DNA from: Betaproteobacteria bacterium
Lineage (GTDB): Bacteria > Pseudomonadota > Gammaproteobacteria > Burkholderiales > WYBJ01
Assembly: GCA_009377585.1 (NCBI GenBank)
Contig: WHTS01000007.1
Location: 1-64,000 of the forward strand
Direction: 5' to 3'
DNA: 64,000 nucleotides
Shown: in pieces, positions 42,887 through 52,231 of the stretch
How positions within the stretch are numbered: the first letter of the stretch is position 1
Layout of the letters: each line of letters opens with the position of its first letter
Notes under the pieces: generated by a model
The model's input: the letters and a program-made list of their open reading frames with translations, nothing else
Databases searched by the model: none
Told to the model about the DNA's origin: nothing
Program-made: the position numbers and the translations under genes

Positions 42887-45445
42887 ATGACCAAAGGCAC
42901 CGCATACACGCTGCAAGTACAGCCACGCATTCCTGCGCGGCTGAAGCGGTTGAACGAGCTGGCGAACAATCTCTGGTATTCGTGGGACCGGCCCACGCGC
43001 GGACTCTTCGGCCTGCTGCACCCGGGGTTGTGGAACGCCGTGGCCCACAATCCAAGAGCGTTCCTGCAGCGCGTGGACGAACGCCGCCTGCTGGAAGTGG
43101 CGGAGGACCCGGTTTTTCTCGGCACCTTCAACAAGGTCCTCTCCGCCTACGACACCTACCATACCGAGCCGTTGCGCCGCGACGGCTCCGAGTGGCTCCG
43201 AAGCACCGACCTGGTCGCGTACTTCTGCGCCGAATTCGGCTTCCATGAAAGCTTTCCGATCTACTCCGGCGGCCTGGGCATTCTTGCCGGCGATCACTGC
43301 AAGAGCGCGAGCGACATGCGCCTGCCGTTCGTCGGCGTCGGGCTGCTCTACCGGCAAGGCTACTTCTCGCAGATCATCGACGCCGAAGGCAATCAGCACG
43401 CGAGCTATCGGGACAGCGAGTTCGAGGCGATGCCGATCGAGCCCTCGCTGGACGCGGCCGGCAATGAGATTCGCGTCGCCGTCGAGTTCCCCGGGCGCAC
43501 GGTCATGGCGAAGGCCTGGCACGCGCGCATCGGGCACGTGACGCTGCACCTGCTCGATACCGACATCGAGCCCAACGCCGAACACGACCGCGACATCACC
43601 CACCAGCTCTACGGCGGCGATCGCACCACCCGGATCGAACAGGAGATCGTGCTCGGTGTCGGCGGGGTGCGCCTGCTCGCTACGCTGGGGCTCAAGCCGA
43701 CCGTATGGCACATCAACGAGGGTCACGCCGCATTCCTGGTGCTCGAGCGCATGCGCGCGCTGGTGCAGCAGGGGCTGGACTTTCACGCGGCGCTCGAGAC
43801 GGTGGCGGCGAACACGGTGTTCACCACGCACACCCCGGTGCCGGCCGGCCACGATCATTTCAATCCCGACACGATGTGGCAGTACTTCGAGCGCCACGCG
43901 CTCGATCTCGGCATCGACCGGGAAGCGCTGCTGGCGCTGGGGCGCGCCCCCGATTCAGGCGATTTCAACTTGACGGCGCTCGCCATCCGCGGCTCGCGTT
44001 TCCAGAACGGCGTCTCGCGCATTCACGGCAATGTGTCGGCATCGATCTGCGCCGGAATGTGGCCGCAGATCGAGCCGGAGGAAAACCCGCTCACTTACAT
44101 CACCAACGGCGTGCACGTGCCGACTTTTCTCGCGCAGGAGTGGCACGAGGTGTTCGAGCGCTACCTCGGCTTCGGCTGGGCGCATCGGCTGGGCAACAGC
44201 GAATTCTGGCAGGGGATCTATCGCATCCCGGATCAGCTGTTCTGGAGCGTGCGCCAGTCGCTCAAGTCGCAGATGCTGCACCTGGTGCGCCACCGGATGG
44301 CGCAGCAGCACTTCCGCAACGATGGCTCGGAAGCGCACCTGGACCGCCTGCTGAAGCTGGCCGATCCGCTCAATCCGAACGTGCTCACGATCGGTTTCGC
44401 GCGTCGCTTCGCGACCTACAAGCGCGCGGGGCTGCTGTTCGACAACCTCGAGTGGCTGCGCGAGATCGTATCCGACGCGAAGCGGCCCATCCTGTTCATC
44501 TTCGCCGGCAAGGCGCATCCGGCCGATGCGCCGGGACAGGATCTCATCCGTGAGGTGCATCGCATGTCGCGCCTGCCGGAGTTCGAAGGACGCTTGCTGC
44601 TGGTCGAGGACTACGACATGCGACTCGCGCGGCGCCTGGTTTGCGGCTGCGATGTCTGGCTCAACAACCCGACCTATCCCATGGAGGCCTCCGGCACCTC
44701 GGGCATGAAGGCGGCGATCAACGGCGGCATCAATCTCTCGGTGCTCGACGGCTGGTGGGGGGAAGCGTACGACGGCAACAACGGCTGGGCGATCAAGCCG
44801 GCGGCGGCGCAGCTGGACGATGCGCGCCGTGCCCACGAGGAGGCGGTCACGCTGTACGAGCTGTTGCAGGATCATGTGGCACCGCTCTACTACGAGCGCG
44901 GCGAGCTGGGTTATTCGCCCGGCTGGGTGCGCATGGCGAAGCATTCCATCGTGAGCCTGCTGCCCCGGTTCAATGCCAGCCGCATGCTGACCGAGTATGT
45001 GCGCAAGACCTATCTGCCGGCATCGCAACAGGGACGCCGCTACGGCGAGAACAACCACGAGGCGGCATGCCTGGTCGCCCACTGGAAGAGCAAGGTGCAG
45101 CAGGCCTGGCCCGGCGTGACTTTGCGCCGCATGGACGCGCCGAGCGCGCATATCGCCTTCGGCGACAGCCTGACCATCGAGGTGGCGGTAAGGCTCAATG
45201 GGCTCACGCACGGCGACGTCGTGGTGGAGCTCATCATGGGCCGCCCGATCGGCGAACCGCGCACCCACCAGGCGGCCCGTTACGAGCTCGAATGGGAAGG
45301 CAGGAAGAACGAGCTCGGCGAAGACCTGTTTTCGCTCGAGCTCTCACCCGAGCTTTGCGGCAAGCTCGAATACCGCATTCGGGCCTATCCGTGCCATGAG
45401 CTGCTCACCCATCCGTTCGAGACCGGGTTGATGATCTGGCTCTGA
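42887..45445 (+). CDS. glgP: Alpha-glucan (glycogen) phosphorylase
   Basis: Releases glucose 1-phosphate from glycogen in the cytosol. The 852-residue protein belongs to the archaeal/bacterial GT35 group that has a DUF3417 N-terminus (LNELANNLWYSWDRPTRGLF) rather than the muscle-type chain. The PLP-lysine region reads EASGTSGMKAAINGGINLS (about residues 601-619). HTPVPAGHDHF lies in the active site. AAGGA precedes the ATG. It opens the glycogen cluster and its end overlaps glgA by 41 bp, tail to tail. Confidence 0.93.
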   Translation: MTKGTAYTLQVQPRIPARLKRLNELANNLWYSWDRPTRGLFGLLHPGLWNAVAHNPRAFLQRVDERRLLEVAEDPVFLGTFNKVLSAYDTYHTEPLRRDGSEWLRSTDLVAYFCAEFGFHESFPIYSGGLGILAGDHCKSASDMRLPFVGVGLLYRQGYFSQIIDAEGNQHASYRDSEFEAMPIEPSLDAAGNEIRVAVEFPGRTVMAKAWHARIGHVTLHLLDTDIEPNAEHDRDITHQLYGGDRTTRIEQEIVLGVGGVRLLATLGLKPTVWHINEGHAAFLVLERMRALVQQGLDFHAALETVAANTVFTTHTPVPAGHDHFNPDTMWQYFERHALDLGIDREALLALGRAPDSGDFNLTALAIRGSRFQNGVSRIHGNVSASICAGMWPQIEPEENPLTYITNGVHVPTFLAQEWHEVFERYLGFGWAHRLGNSEFWQGIYRIPDQLFWSVRQSLKSQMLHLVRHRMAQQHFRNDGSEAHLDRLLKLADPLNPNVLTIGFARRFATYKRAGLLFDNLEWLREIVSDAKRPILFIFAGKAHPADAPGQDLIREVHRMSRLPEFEGRLLLVEDYDMRLARRLVCGCDVWLNNPTYPMEASGTSGMKAAINGGINLSVLDGWWGEAYDGNNGWAIKPAAAQLDDARRAHEEAVTLYELLQDHVAPLYYERGELGYSPGWVRMAKHSIVSLLPRFNASRMLTEYVRKTYLPASQQGRRYGENNHEAACLVAHWKSKVQQAWPGVTLRRMDAPSAHIAFGDSLTIEVAVRLNGLTHGDVVVELIMGRPIGEPRTHQAARYELEWEGRKNELGEDLFSLELSPELCGKLEYRIRAYPCHELLTHPFETGLMIWL

Positions 45446-46928
45446 GCTCGGGCGCCGGGGACGGATATGCGGCGGCGGTCCGCATCGTCTTGTATAGCGC
45501 AATGTAGCGCCGGGCGCTCGCGGCCCAGCCAAAATCACGCGCCATGGCGTTGCGCTGCAAGCGCTGCCATATCTCGGGTCGACGCCATGCGGCGACTGCC
45601 CGCCGCACCGCCGCCACGAGCGCTTGCCGGCTCGCCGCTTCGAACACGAAGCCGGTGGCCGCGCCCGATTCGAGCGAGCGCGGCGTGCAATCCACCACCG
45701 AATCGGCCAACCCACCGGTGCGGCGCACGACCGGCAGCGTTCCGTAGCGCTGGCTGTACATCTGGTTGAGCCCGCACGGCTCGAAGCGCGACGGCATGAG
45801 AAAGATGTCCGCGCCCGCTTCGATCAGGTGCGACAGCGGTTCGTCGAATCCGCGGATGACAGCAACCTTGCCGGGGTTGCGCGCGGCCATGGCCGCCAAG
45901 GCCTGCTCGATCGGCGCATCGCCGGTGCCGAGCACGATCAATTGCGCCGGCAGGGCAGCCAAGGCATCGGCGGCCTGCACCACCAGATCGATGCCCTTCT
46001 GCGCAACCAAGCGGCTGACTACGCCGAGCAGCGGCTGCTCGGGCCGCGGCTGCAAGCCGAAGCGGCTGCGCAGGGCCCGGGTGTTTTCCGACTTGCGGGC
46101 GAGGCTTGCGGCGTCGTAAGTTGCGCTCAAGCACGGGTCGGTCGCCGGATTCCAGGTATCGAGGTCGACACCGTTGAGTATTCCCTCCAGCTCGCCCGTG
46201 CGAGCGGCGAGCAGCCCGTGCAGGCCGAAGCCGAGCGGCTCGGACTGTATCTCGCGCGCATAGGTGGGGCTCACCGTACTGATGCGCCGCGCGTAGTAGA
46301 GGCCCGCCTTGAGAAACGAAACCTTGCCGTGGAACTCCAGGCCGTTGATGTCCAGGCTCTGCGCAGGCAATCCCAGGCTGGGCAGTACGTCGGGCGGGAA
46401 AATACCTTGGTAGGCGAGATTGTGAATGGTGACGAGGCTGGGTATGTCGGTGTTGCCCGACCAGTGCAGGTATGCGGGCGCGAGCGCGGTCTGCCAGTCG
46501 TTGCAGTGGACGAGATCGCAGCGCCAGTCGCAGGGACTGTGCGCAGAAGCCAGCCAGGCGGCGACGTGGGACAGCAGGCCGAAGCGCAACGCATTGTCGG
46601 GCCAGTCGAGGCCCTGCGGGTTCAGATACGGGCCGCCTTCGCGCTCGTATAACTGGGGGCAGGCGAGGATCAGCAGCGGCACGCCGTTGGGATGCTCTGC
46701 CGCCAACAGGCGCGCCGGCGGAAAACCGGCGCTGGGCGGTACCGGTGCCACTGCATGCGCGCTTACGGCGCCGAGAACCTCGCGGTATCCCGGCAGCAGC
46801 ACATGCACATCGACCCCGAGGCGGCGCAACGCCGCGGGCAACGCAGCCGCGACATCGCCCAGACCACCGGTCTTGGTGAGCGGCGCGCACTCCGAGGCGG
46901 CAAACAGGACGCGCAACGATGCCGTCAC
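45405..46928 (-). CDS. glgA: Glycogen synthase (ADP-glucose)
   Basis: Transfers glucose from ADP-glucose to glycogen (GT5, GT-B fold). The KTGGLGDVAAALPAAL motif binds ADP-glucose near the N-terminus. The C-terminal domain has GVVSRLVAQKGIDLV and PSRFEPCGLNQMY (the catalytic Glu region). I use a GTG at 46928 (MTASLRVLFAASECAPL), giving 507 residues, the normal size; the ORF stays open upstream but overlaps the neighbouring gene. There is no clear ribosome binding site, so the start is tentative. Confidence 0.92.
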   Translation of the reverse strand: MTASLRVLFAASECAPLTKTGGLGDVAAALPAALRRLGVDVHVLLPGYREVLGAVSAHAVAPVPPSAGFPPARLLAAEHPNGVPLLILACPQLYEREGGPYLNPQGLDWPDNALRFGLLSHVAAWLASAHSPCDWRCDLVHCNDWQTALAPAYLHWSGNTDIPSLVTIHNLAYQGIFPPDVLPSLGLPAQSLDINGLEFHGKVSFLKAGLYYARRISTVSPTYAREIQSEPLGFGLHGLLAARTGELEGILNGVDLDTWNPATDPCLSATYDAASLARKSENTRALRSRFGLQPRPEQPLLGVVSRLVAQKGIDLVVQAADALAALPAQLIVLGTGDAPIEQALAAMAARNPGKVAVIRGFDEPLSHLIEAGADIFLMPSRFEPCGLNQMYSQRYGTLPVVRRTGGLADSVVDCTPRSLESGAATGFVFEAASRQALVAAVRRAVAAWRRPEIWQRLQRNAMARDFGWAASARRYIALYKTMRTAAAYPSPAPELRARSSTRSRTDG

Positions 46929-46942
46929 GTAGCGCCGCGCGC

Positions 46943-47149
46943 TTATTCGAGCTCGATGCGGCCGTCGAACTGCACTTCCAGCCCGAGCGCCGGAATGCGC
47001 AGTGTCATGGTGGCCGGGAACGATTCGGTCCCCTGAATTTTCGCTTCCGCGCGGGCGTGCGCAACCGCCTGTTCGATCTCGTGCTGCGACTTCACGCCCA
47101 CGGTCTTGAGGAATTTTCGGATGCTCATGTTGAAAGCGTCTTCGTTCAT
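46943..47149 (-). CDS. DUF6494 family small protein
   Basis: A 68-residue protein that matches my memory of the DUF6494 family: MNEDAFNMSIRKFLKTVGVK start, an EIEQAVAHARAEAKI helix, and a closing TMTLRIPALGLEVQFDG beta segment. It is acidic and soluble. It lies 14 bp before glgA on the same strand, which suggests a joint transcript, but its function is unknown. Confidence 0.75.
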   Translation of the reverse strand: MNEDAFNMSIRKFLKTVGVKSQHEIEQAVAHARAEAKIQGTESFPATMTLRIPALGLEVQFDGRIELE

Positions 47150-47209
47150 GCAATGACCTCGTGTGTCTTATCGAGCGTTCCCCATTTCATGTCACGCTCG
47201 TCCCTCACC

Positions 47210-47246
47210 CCCAACCCCTCCCCCGGGGGGAGAGGGGAGCGTCGCG
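47210..47246. repeat. Dispersed palindrome CCCCTC.., copy 2
   Basis: CCCCTCCCCC followed by GGGGGGAGAGGGG, close to a palindrome and sharing GGGAGAGGGGAGCGTCG with the copy at 40394-40410. It lies in the 145-bp gap between the DUF6494 gene and pgi. Confidence 0.85.
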
Positions 47247-47294
47247 TCCGTACTGGACTGCCGTCCAATACGGAACGATCAATAGCAGCGAGAT

Positions 47295-48938
47295 TCATGT
47301 CCGGCTCGGGTGCGAAAGCATATGCCGGATGAGCGCCGAAGTCGACGCATCGTGTGCGCCTTGCCGCGCCGGATCGGCTGCTTCGTCCAGTATGCGCTGG
47401 GCCAGCTGCTTGCCGAGCTCCACGCCCCACTGGTCGAAGGAATTGATGCCCCAGATCGTGCCTTGCACGTAGACCTTGTGCTCGTAGAGCGCGATCAATG
47501 CGCCCAGCGTATGCGGCGTGAGGCGATCGAACACGATCGAATTGGTCGGCCGGTTGCCGGGAAACACCTTGTGCGGCAGCAAGTGCTCGAGCGCCTCGCC
47601 TTCGAGGCCCTGCTGCTGCAGCTCCGCGCGCACTTCGGCCTGCGTTTTGCCGCGCATGAGCGCTTCGGTCTGGGCGATGAAATTCGCCAGCAGCAGCCGA
47701 TGATGCTCGCCGATCGGGTTCTGACTATGGACCGGCGCGATGAAATCGGCCGGCACCAGCGGCGTTCCCTGATGCAGCAGCTGGTAGAACGCGTGCTGGC
47801 CGTTGGTGCCGGGCTCTCCCCAGACGATCGGGCAGGTCGCGTAGTCGACCGCTTCGCCGTCGCGGTTGACCGACTTGCCGTTGCTTTCCATTTCCAGTTG
47901 CTGCAGGTACGCGGGAAAGCGCGCGAGGTACTGATCGTAGGGCAGTACGGCGTGCGACCGGGTGCCGAAGAAATTCGTGTACCACACGCCGAGCAGCGCC
48001 AGCGTCACCGGCATGTTCGATTCCAGGGGTGCTGCGCGGAAGTGTGCGTCCATGGCGTTGGCGCCGGCAAGCATCTGCTCGAATCGATCCATGCCGATCG
48101 CCAGCGCCAGCGACAAGCCGATCGCCGACCACAGCGAATAACGCCCGCCGACCCAGTCCCAGAATTCGAACACGCGCGCAGGGTCGATGCCGAAGCGCCC
48201 GGTGGCGGCCAGGTTGGTGGAGAGCGCGGCGAAGTGATGGCCGACGGCGGCGTCCGAACCGAGCTCGGCTACGAGCCAGGCGCGCGCCGAGGCTGCATTG
48301 GCCAGCGTCTCCTGGGTCGTGAAGGTTTTCGAGGCGACGATGACGAGCGTGCTATCGGCTTGCACGCGCTTCAACACTTCGGCCAGATGCGTGCCGTCGA
48401 CGTTGGAGACGAAATAGGGCGTGATGCGCGGATGTCGGTACGGTGTCAGCGCTTCGGTGGCCATCAGCGGGCCCAGGTCGGAGCCGCCGATGCCGATGTT
48501 GATCACGGATCGGATCGGCTTGCCGGTATAGCCGGCGATCGATCCGCTGCGAATGCTGTCGCTGAAGCGGCGCATCGCCTCTCGCACCCGCAGCACCGCC
48601 GGCATCACGTCCTGGCCATCGAGCAGCATCGGCGTCGTGGCGCGCAAGGCGACGTGCAAGGCGGCTCGGCCCTCGGTGTCGTTGATGCGGCTGCCGTTGA
48701 ACATTTTTTCGATCCAGCCCGGCACGTCTTGCTGCCTCGCAAGCGCATGCAGCAACGGCATCGTTGCGTCGACGACCAGGTTCTTCGAGTAATCGAGCAT
48801 GAGCCCTGCCCCTTGCAGGGTGTAGCGTTCGCTGCGCGGTGGCTCGGCGGCGAACAGTTCGCGCATGTGGACACCGTTGATGTCGGCGCGGTGCGCGGCG
48901 AGCGTTTTCCAGGCAGGCGATTCGGTCAGGCGTGACAT
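47295..48938 (-). CDS. pgi: Glucose-6-phosphate isomerase
   Basis: Interconverts glucose 6-phosphate and fructose 6-phosphate, linking glycolysis to glycogen. The 547-residue protein has the family signatures: [46 protein letters not shown] and the [10 protein letters not shown]-terminal motif. The start is at the ATG 48938. The upstream 48953-48983 region carries short repeats (GGCCACCTCGTTC twice). It is the first of a minus-strand run with the glycogen genes. Confidence 0.96.
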   Translation of the reverse strand: MSRLTESPAWKTLAAHRADINGVHMRELFAAEPPRSERYTLQGAGLMLDYSKNLVVDATMPLLHALARQQDVPGWIEKMFNGSRINDTEGRAALHVALRATTPMLLDGQDVMPAVLRVREAMRRFSDSIRSGSIAGYTGKPIRSVINIGIGGSDLGPLMATEALTPYRHPRITPYFVSNVDGTHLAEVLKRVQADSTLVIVASKTFTTQETLANAASARAWLVAELGSDAAVGHHFAALSTNLAATGRFGIDPARVFEFWDWVGGRYSLWSAIGLSLALAIGMDRFEQMLAGANAMDAHFRAAPLESNMPVTLALLGVWYTNFFGTRSHAVLPYDQYLARFPAYLQQLEMESNGKSVNRDGEAVDYATCPIVWGEPGTNGQHAFYQLLHQGTPLVPADFIAPVHSQNPIGEHHRLLLANFIAQTEALMRGKTQAEVRAELQQQGLEGEALEHLLPHKVFPGNRPTNSIVFDRLTPHTLGALIALYEHKVYVQGTIWGINSFDQWGVELGKQLAQRILDEAADPARQGAHDASTSALIRHMLSHPSRT

Positions 48939-49081
48939 GGCTACCTCGTTCGGCCACCTCGTTCAAAGGCGGCCACCTCGTTCGCAGACGATCATTCTAG
49001 CCGGCCGGATGAAACGAACCGAACGAACGGGTCATGGCCGTCCGCAACGATTTCCGGCATGGGGCGCAAAGTCCCCTGCGC

Positions 49082-49110
49082 AAATAAAAAGCCCCGTCGG
49101 GGACGGGGCC
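49082..49110 (-). terminator. Intrinsic terminator of the phasin gene
   Basis: On the minus strand, GCCCCGTC (complement of 49102-49109) and GACGGGGC (complement of 49091-49098) form an 8-bp stem with loop CCC, followed by TTTTTATTT. It lies 32 bp after the phasin stop. Confidence 0.92.
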
Positions 49111-49141
49111 TGTGATTGCACGATCCGGGCGTGTCGAGAGC

Positions 49142-49681
49142 TCAGTGCGCTTTCTTCCTGGCGTTCTTCGCTACTTGCGCCGCGACTTGCGAGCCGTTGT
49201 TGACCGCGGCGTCCGTGGCCTGGCGCGCTACCTTGGCGAAGGTATCGTAGGCGCTATTGGCCATGACCAGCGCGGACTTGAAAGCGGCGAAGGCGGGTTC
49301 CGAGCCGGCCGGGGCGGCCTTGGCCGCCTTGTCCAGCGCCGCGATGAGCTCTTCGTTCACCTGCGTCAGCCGCGCTTCCACCAGCTTGTTGAGCTCGGTT
49401 TGCGCCTGCGTGGCAACCTCGTACACGCTGCGCGAATAGGCGAGTGCCTTGTCGATACCAGGCTGCGCGTCGCTCGATTGCAGCGCGACGAGATCCTGGA
49501 CGTTCTTCGCTTCGGTCAGCGCCTTGGCCTTGCGCAGGCTTTCGTCCAGCGCCGCCTTGGCGGTCTTGAGATTCAGATCGATGAGACGCTCGGTGCTTTG
49601 CAACGTGATGTTGGCAACGCTCAGAGCCGCTTCCATGCTCGACTTGCCCAGCTGCATGAAACGTTCGGGTGCTTGCTCCAT
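49142..49681 (-). CDS. phaP: Phasin family protein
   Basis: A 179-residue amphipathic, helix-rich protein that coats polyhydroxyalkanoate granules. It has the phasin core (SSMEAALSVANITLQSTERL, LNLKTAKAALDESLRKAKAL, QTELNKLVEAR) and a basic C-terminus (AKNARKKAH). No signal or membrane helix. It has its own promoter and terminator, so it should be expressed on its own and strongly. Confidence 0.93.
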   Translation of the reverse strand: MEQAPERFMQLGKSSMEAALSVANITLQSTERLIDLNLKTAKAALDESLRKAKALTEAKNVQDLVALQSSDAQPGIDKALAYSRSVYEVATQAQTELNKLVEARLTQVNEELIAALDKAAKAAPAGSEPAFAAFKSALVMANSAYDTFAKVARQATDAAVNNGSQVAAQVAKNARKKAH

Positions 49682-49726
49682 GATGGCCCTCTATTTGGCT
49701 GATATTGATGCAGTGCAACAAACGCG

Positions 49727-49756
49727 AGTCTAGAGGGGCTGTCACGACCTTGTCAA
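49727..49756 (-). promoter_or_regulatory. Sigma-70 promoter of the phasin gene
   Basis: On the minus strand, TTGACA (49751-49756) and TAGACT (49727-49732) are separated by 18 bp. The promoter lies 46 bp before the phasin ATG and has a perfect -35. Confidence 0.8.
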
Positions 49757-49808
49757 GCGATATTTCTGTGCTGCAGCATCCAGCAGCGGAGCGAACTTGG
49801 ACGCGCGC

Positions 49809-50999
49809 TTACCGGGCCCGTTCGAATACCGCGGCGATGCCTTGCCCACCGCCGATGCACATGGTCACCAGCGCATAACGCCCGCCCGTACGCTGCAGCT
49901 CGTAAAGCGCCTTGACCGTCAGGATGCAGCCGGTGGCGCCGATCGGATGGCCCAGGGCGACGGCTCCGCCGTTGGGGTTGGTCTTGGCGCCCGGCAGCTT
50001 CAGGTCGCTTGCCACCGCGAGCGCCTGGACCGCGAAGGCTTCGTTGGACTCGACCACGTCGATGTCGTCGATGCCGAGCCTGGCCTCGGCGAGTGCCCGG
50101 GTGCAGGCGGGGACCGGTCCGATGCCCATGTACTTCGGATCGACGCCGGCGATGCTATAGGACATCAGGCGTGCCAGCGGCTTCAACCCGCTGGCCTTTG
50201 CCTTCTCGGCCGCCATCAGCACCACCGCGGCAGCGCCGTCGTTGATGCCCGAGGCGTTGCCCGCGGTGACCGATCCTTCCTTCTTGAAGGCGGCGCGCAA
50301 TTTCGCCATCCCTTCGAGGCTGGCATCGGCTCGCGGATGCTCGTCGCGATCCACCACGATGCTGCCCCTGCGCGTCTTGATCTCCACCGGGACGATCTGC
50401 TCCTTGAAGCGCCCGGATTCGATCGCATGGATGGCGCGCCGGTGGCTTTCCACCGCGAACGCATCCTGTTCCTCGCGCGAGATGTTCCATTTCTCGGCGA
50501 TGTTCTCCGCGGTGATGCCCATGTGCACGGTATCGAACGGATCGGTCAGCGCGCCGACCATCATGTCGACGACGCCGCCGTCGGCCATGCGTTGGCCCCA
50601 GCGCAGAGTCGGCAGCAGATAGCCGCCGCGACTCATCGACTCGACGCCGCCCGCGACCGCCGTATCGCAATCACCCGCTGCGATGCTCTGCGCGGCGCTG
50701 ACGACCGCTTGCAGGCCGCTGCCGCATAGCCGATTGAGCGTGAGCGCAACCGTTTCCTGCCCGAGCCCCCCTTGGAGCGCGGCCACCCGCGACAGGTACA
50801 TGTCCTTGGGCTCGGTATGGATCACGTTCCCGAACACCAGCTGGCCGACTTCTTCCGGCACAACTTTCGATCGCTTGACGGCTTCACGCACCACGGTCGC
50901 AGCCAGCTCCGTGGGCGCAACATCCTTCAACGCGCCGCCGTAGTCTCCGATCGCGGTGCGTGCGCCGCTCACTACCACCACTTCGCGTTTGCCGTCCAT
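49809..50999 (-). CDS. phaA: Acetyl-CoA acetyltransferase (beta-ketothiolase)
   Basis: Condenses two acetyl-CoA to acetoacetyl-CoA, the first step of PHB synthesis, or cleaves it for oxidation. The 396-residue thiolase has the acyl-enzyme Cys in LNRLCGSGLQAV, His in ALGHPIGATG, and the second Cys in MCIGGGQG. GGAG lies just upstream of the ATG at 50999; the ORF continues 23 codons further. phaC and phaB are not in the window, so PhaA versus BktB or AtoB cannot be fully separated, but the phasin next door supports a PHB role. Confidence 0.9.
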   Translation of the reverse strand: MDGKREVVVVSGARTAIGDYGGALKDVAPTELAATVVREAVKRSKVVPEEVGQLVFGNVIHTEPKDMYLSRVAALQGGLGQETVALTLNRLCGSGLQAVVSAAQSIAAGDCDTAVAGGVESMSRGGYLLPTLRWGQRMADGGVVDMMVGALTDPFDTVHMGITAENIAEKWNISREEQDAFAVESHRRAIHAIESGRFKEQIVPVEIKTRRGSIVVDRDEHPRADASLEGMAKLRAAFKKEGSVTAGNASGINDGAAAVVLMAAEKAKASGLKPLARLMSYSIAGVDPKYMGIGPVPACTRALAEARLGIDDIDVVESNEAFAVQALAVASDLKLPGAKTNPNGGAVALGHPIGATGCILTVKALYELQRTGGRYALVTMCIGGGQGIAAVFERAR

Positions 51000-51104
51000 G
51001 ATGCTCCTTTTCGCTCGCCGCCTCGGCCGGCACATTATAGTCCTCGGTGTAGCGTATCGACCCGCCACGCAGCTGCGACTGCCATCCCGGCTCTGAGCGA
51101 TCGG

Positions 51105-51938
51105 TCAAGAGAAAAGCGCGCGACATTGCTCGGCGGTGAAGAGGTACAGCTGGCCGCAGAACTCGCATCTCACCTCCATCCGGCCGCGCTCGGCGAGCAC
51201 TTCCTCGACTTCGCTGCGCCCAAGGCCGGTCAGCATGTTCTGCACGCGTTGGATCGAGCAGGAACAGGCGAAGCGCAACGCTCGCCCGTCGAACACGCGC
51301 ACATCGTCCTGCGGGAACAGCCGGTGCAAGAGCGTCGGGACGGGCAGCTCGTGCAGCTCTTTCGCGCTCACGGTGCCCGCGAAATGTTGCACCCGGTTCC
51401 AATCGTCGGGGTCGGCGTCGGTACGGTCCGGGATACGCTGCAGCAGCAGACCGACCGCGGCTTCCGTATCGGCGTGCAGCAGCATGCGCGTTTCGAGTTG
51501 CTCGGATCGGCGCATGTAATCTTCGAGCGCTTGCGCCAGCGAATTGCTTTCCATCGGCACGATACCTTGGTACCTCGCGCCGCCGTTGCCGCCCAGCGTG
51601 ATGACGCAGCGCCCGGTGCCGATCAGCTCGTTCAAGGGTGCTGCCGGGATCGGGTCGCTCCAGCGCGCGGTTCCGCGCAATCCGTAATCGCTGGAGCATT
51701 CGGCGAGCAGCAATTGGAGCGCGCCATCGCCTTGCATCTGCAGCAGCAGGCTGCCGTGCGTGCGCTTGAGCGTCGAAGCGAGCAGGGCCGCCGCAGCCAA
51801 GCCTTCGCCGAGCAACGATTCCACCACGCCCGGATAGGCGCGCAGCGTGCGCATGAAACGCCATGCCGCATCGAGCTGGACGATCGCGCCGCGTACCGCG
51901 ACGTGCTCGAACATGAATCCGTGCAGGAAATCGCTCAC
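51105..51938 (-). CDS. hslO: Redox-regulated chaperone Hsp33
   Basis: A 277-residue holdase that activates on oxidation when its zinc centre is lost. The C-terminal ligands are the CSC pair (FACSCSIQRVQNML) and the CEFCGQLYLF pair. The N-terminal substrate-binding domain has the GMVAEGL-type region as GEGLAAAALLASTLKRTHG. It begins 105 bp upstream of the phaA start region on the same strand but needs no functional link to it. Confidence 0.94.
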   Translation of the reverse strand: MSDFLHGFMFEHVAVRGAIVQLDAAWRFMRTLRAYPGVVESLLGEGLAAAALLASTLKRTHGSLLLQMQGDGALQLLLAECSSDYGLRGTARWSDPIPAAPLNELIGTGRCVITLGGNGGARYQGIVPMESNSLAQALEDYMRRSEQLETRMLLHADTEAAVGLLLQRIPDRTDADPDDWNRVQHFAGTVSAKELHELPVPTLLHRLFPQDDVRVFDGRALRFACSCSIQRVQNMLTGLGRSEVEEVLAERGRMEVRCEFCGQLYLFTAEQCRALFS

Positions 51939-52231
51939 GGCATTGACGCCAAGCGGCAGTGAACGATGCGAACGGCGAGCGACAGCGCTGAGCGCGCGTC
52001 AGATGCTGCACGCTCAGCGCCGAGGGGCAGCGCGCCTCGCACCGCAAGCTCCTCACGCGCAGCGACAACCGCGCCCAGTGTCGTGCGGGCAAGCGGTTGC
52101 GCATCCGCCGGCGCGATCGGGCGCGGATTGACTTTGTTGCAGTGCTCGTGTCTCATAGGCCGCGACGAATTATAGGACGCGTCGCCGCGACGCCCAGTCC
52201 TGCCCCTCCGCAACGAATTCCACGTCGAACC

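Noticed and set aside
51966-52175. Small plus-strand ORF before glgC
   Set aside because: Ala/Arg/Ser-rich shadow sequence with no ribosome binding site.
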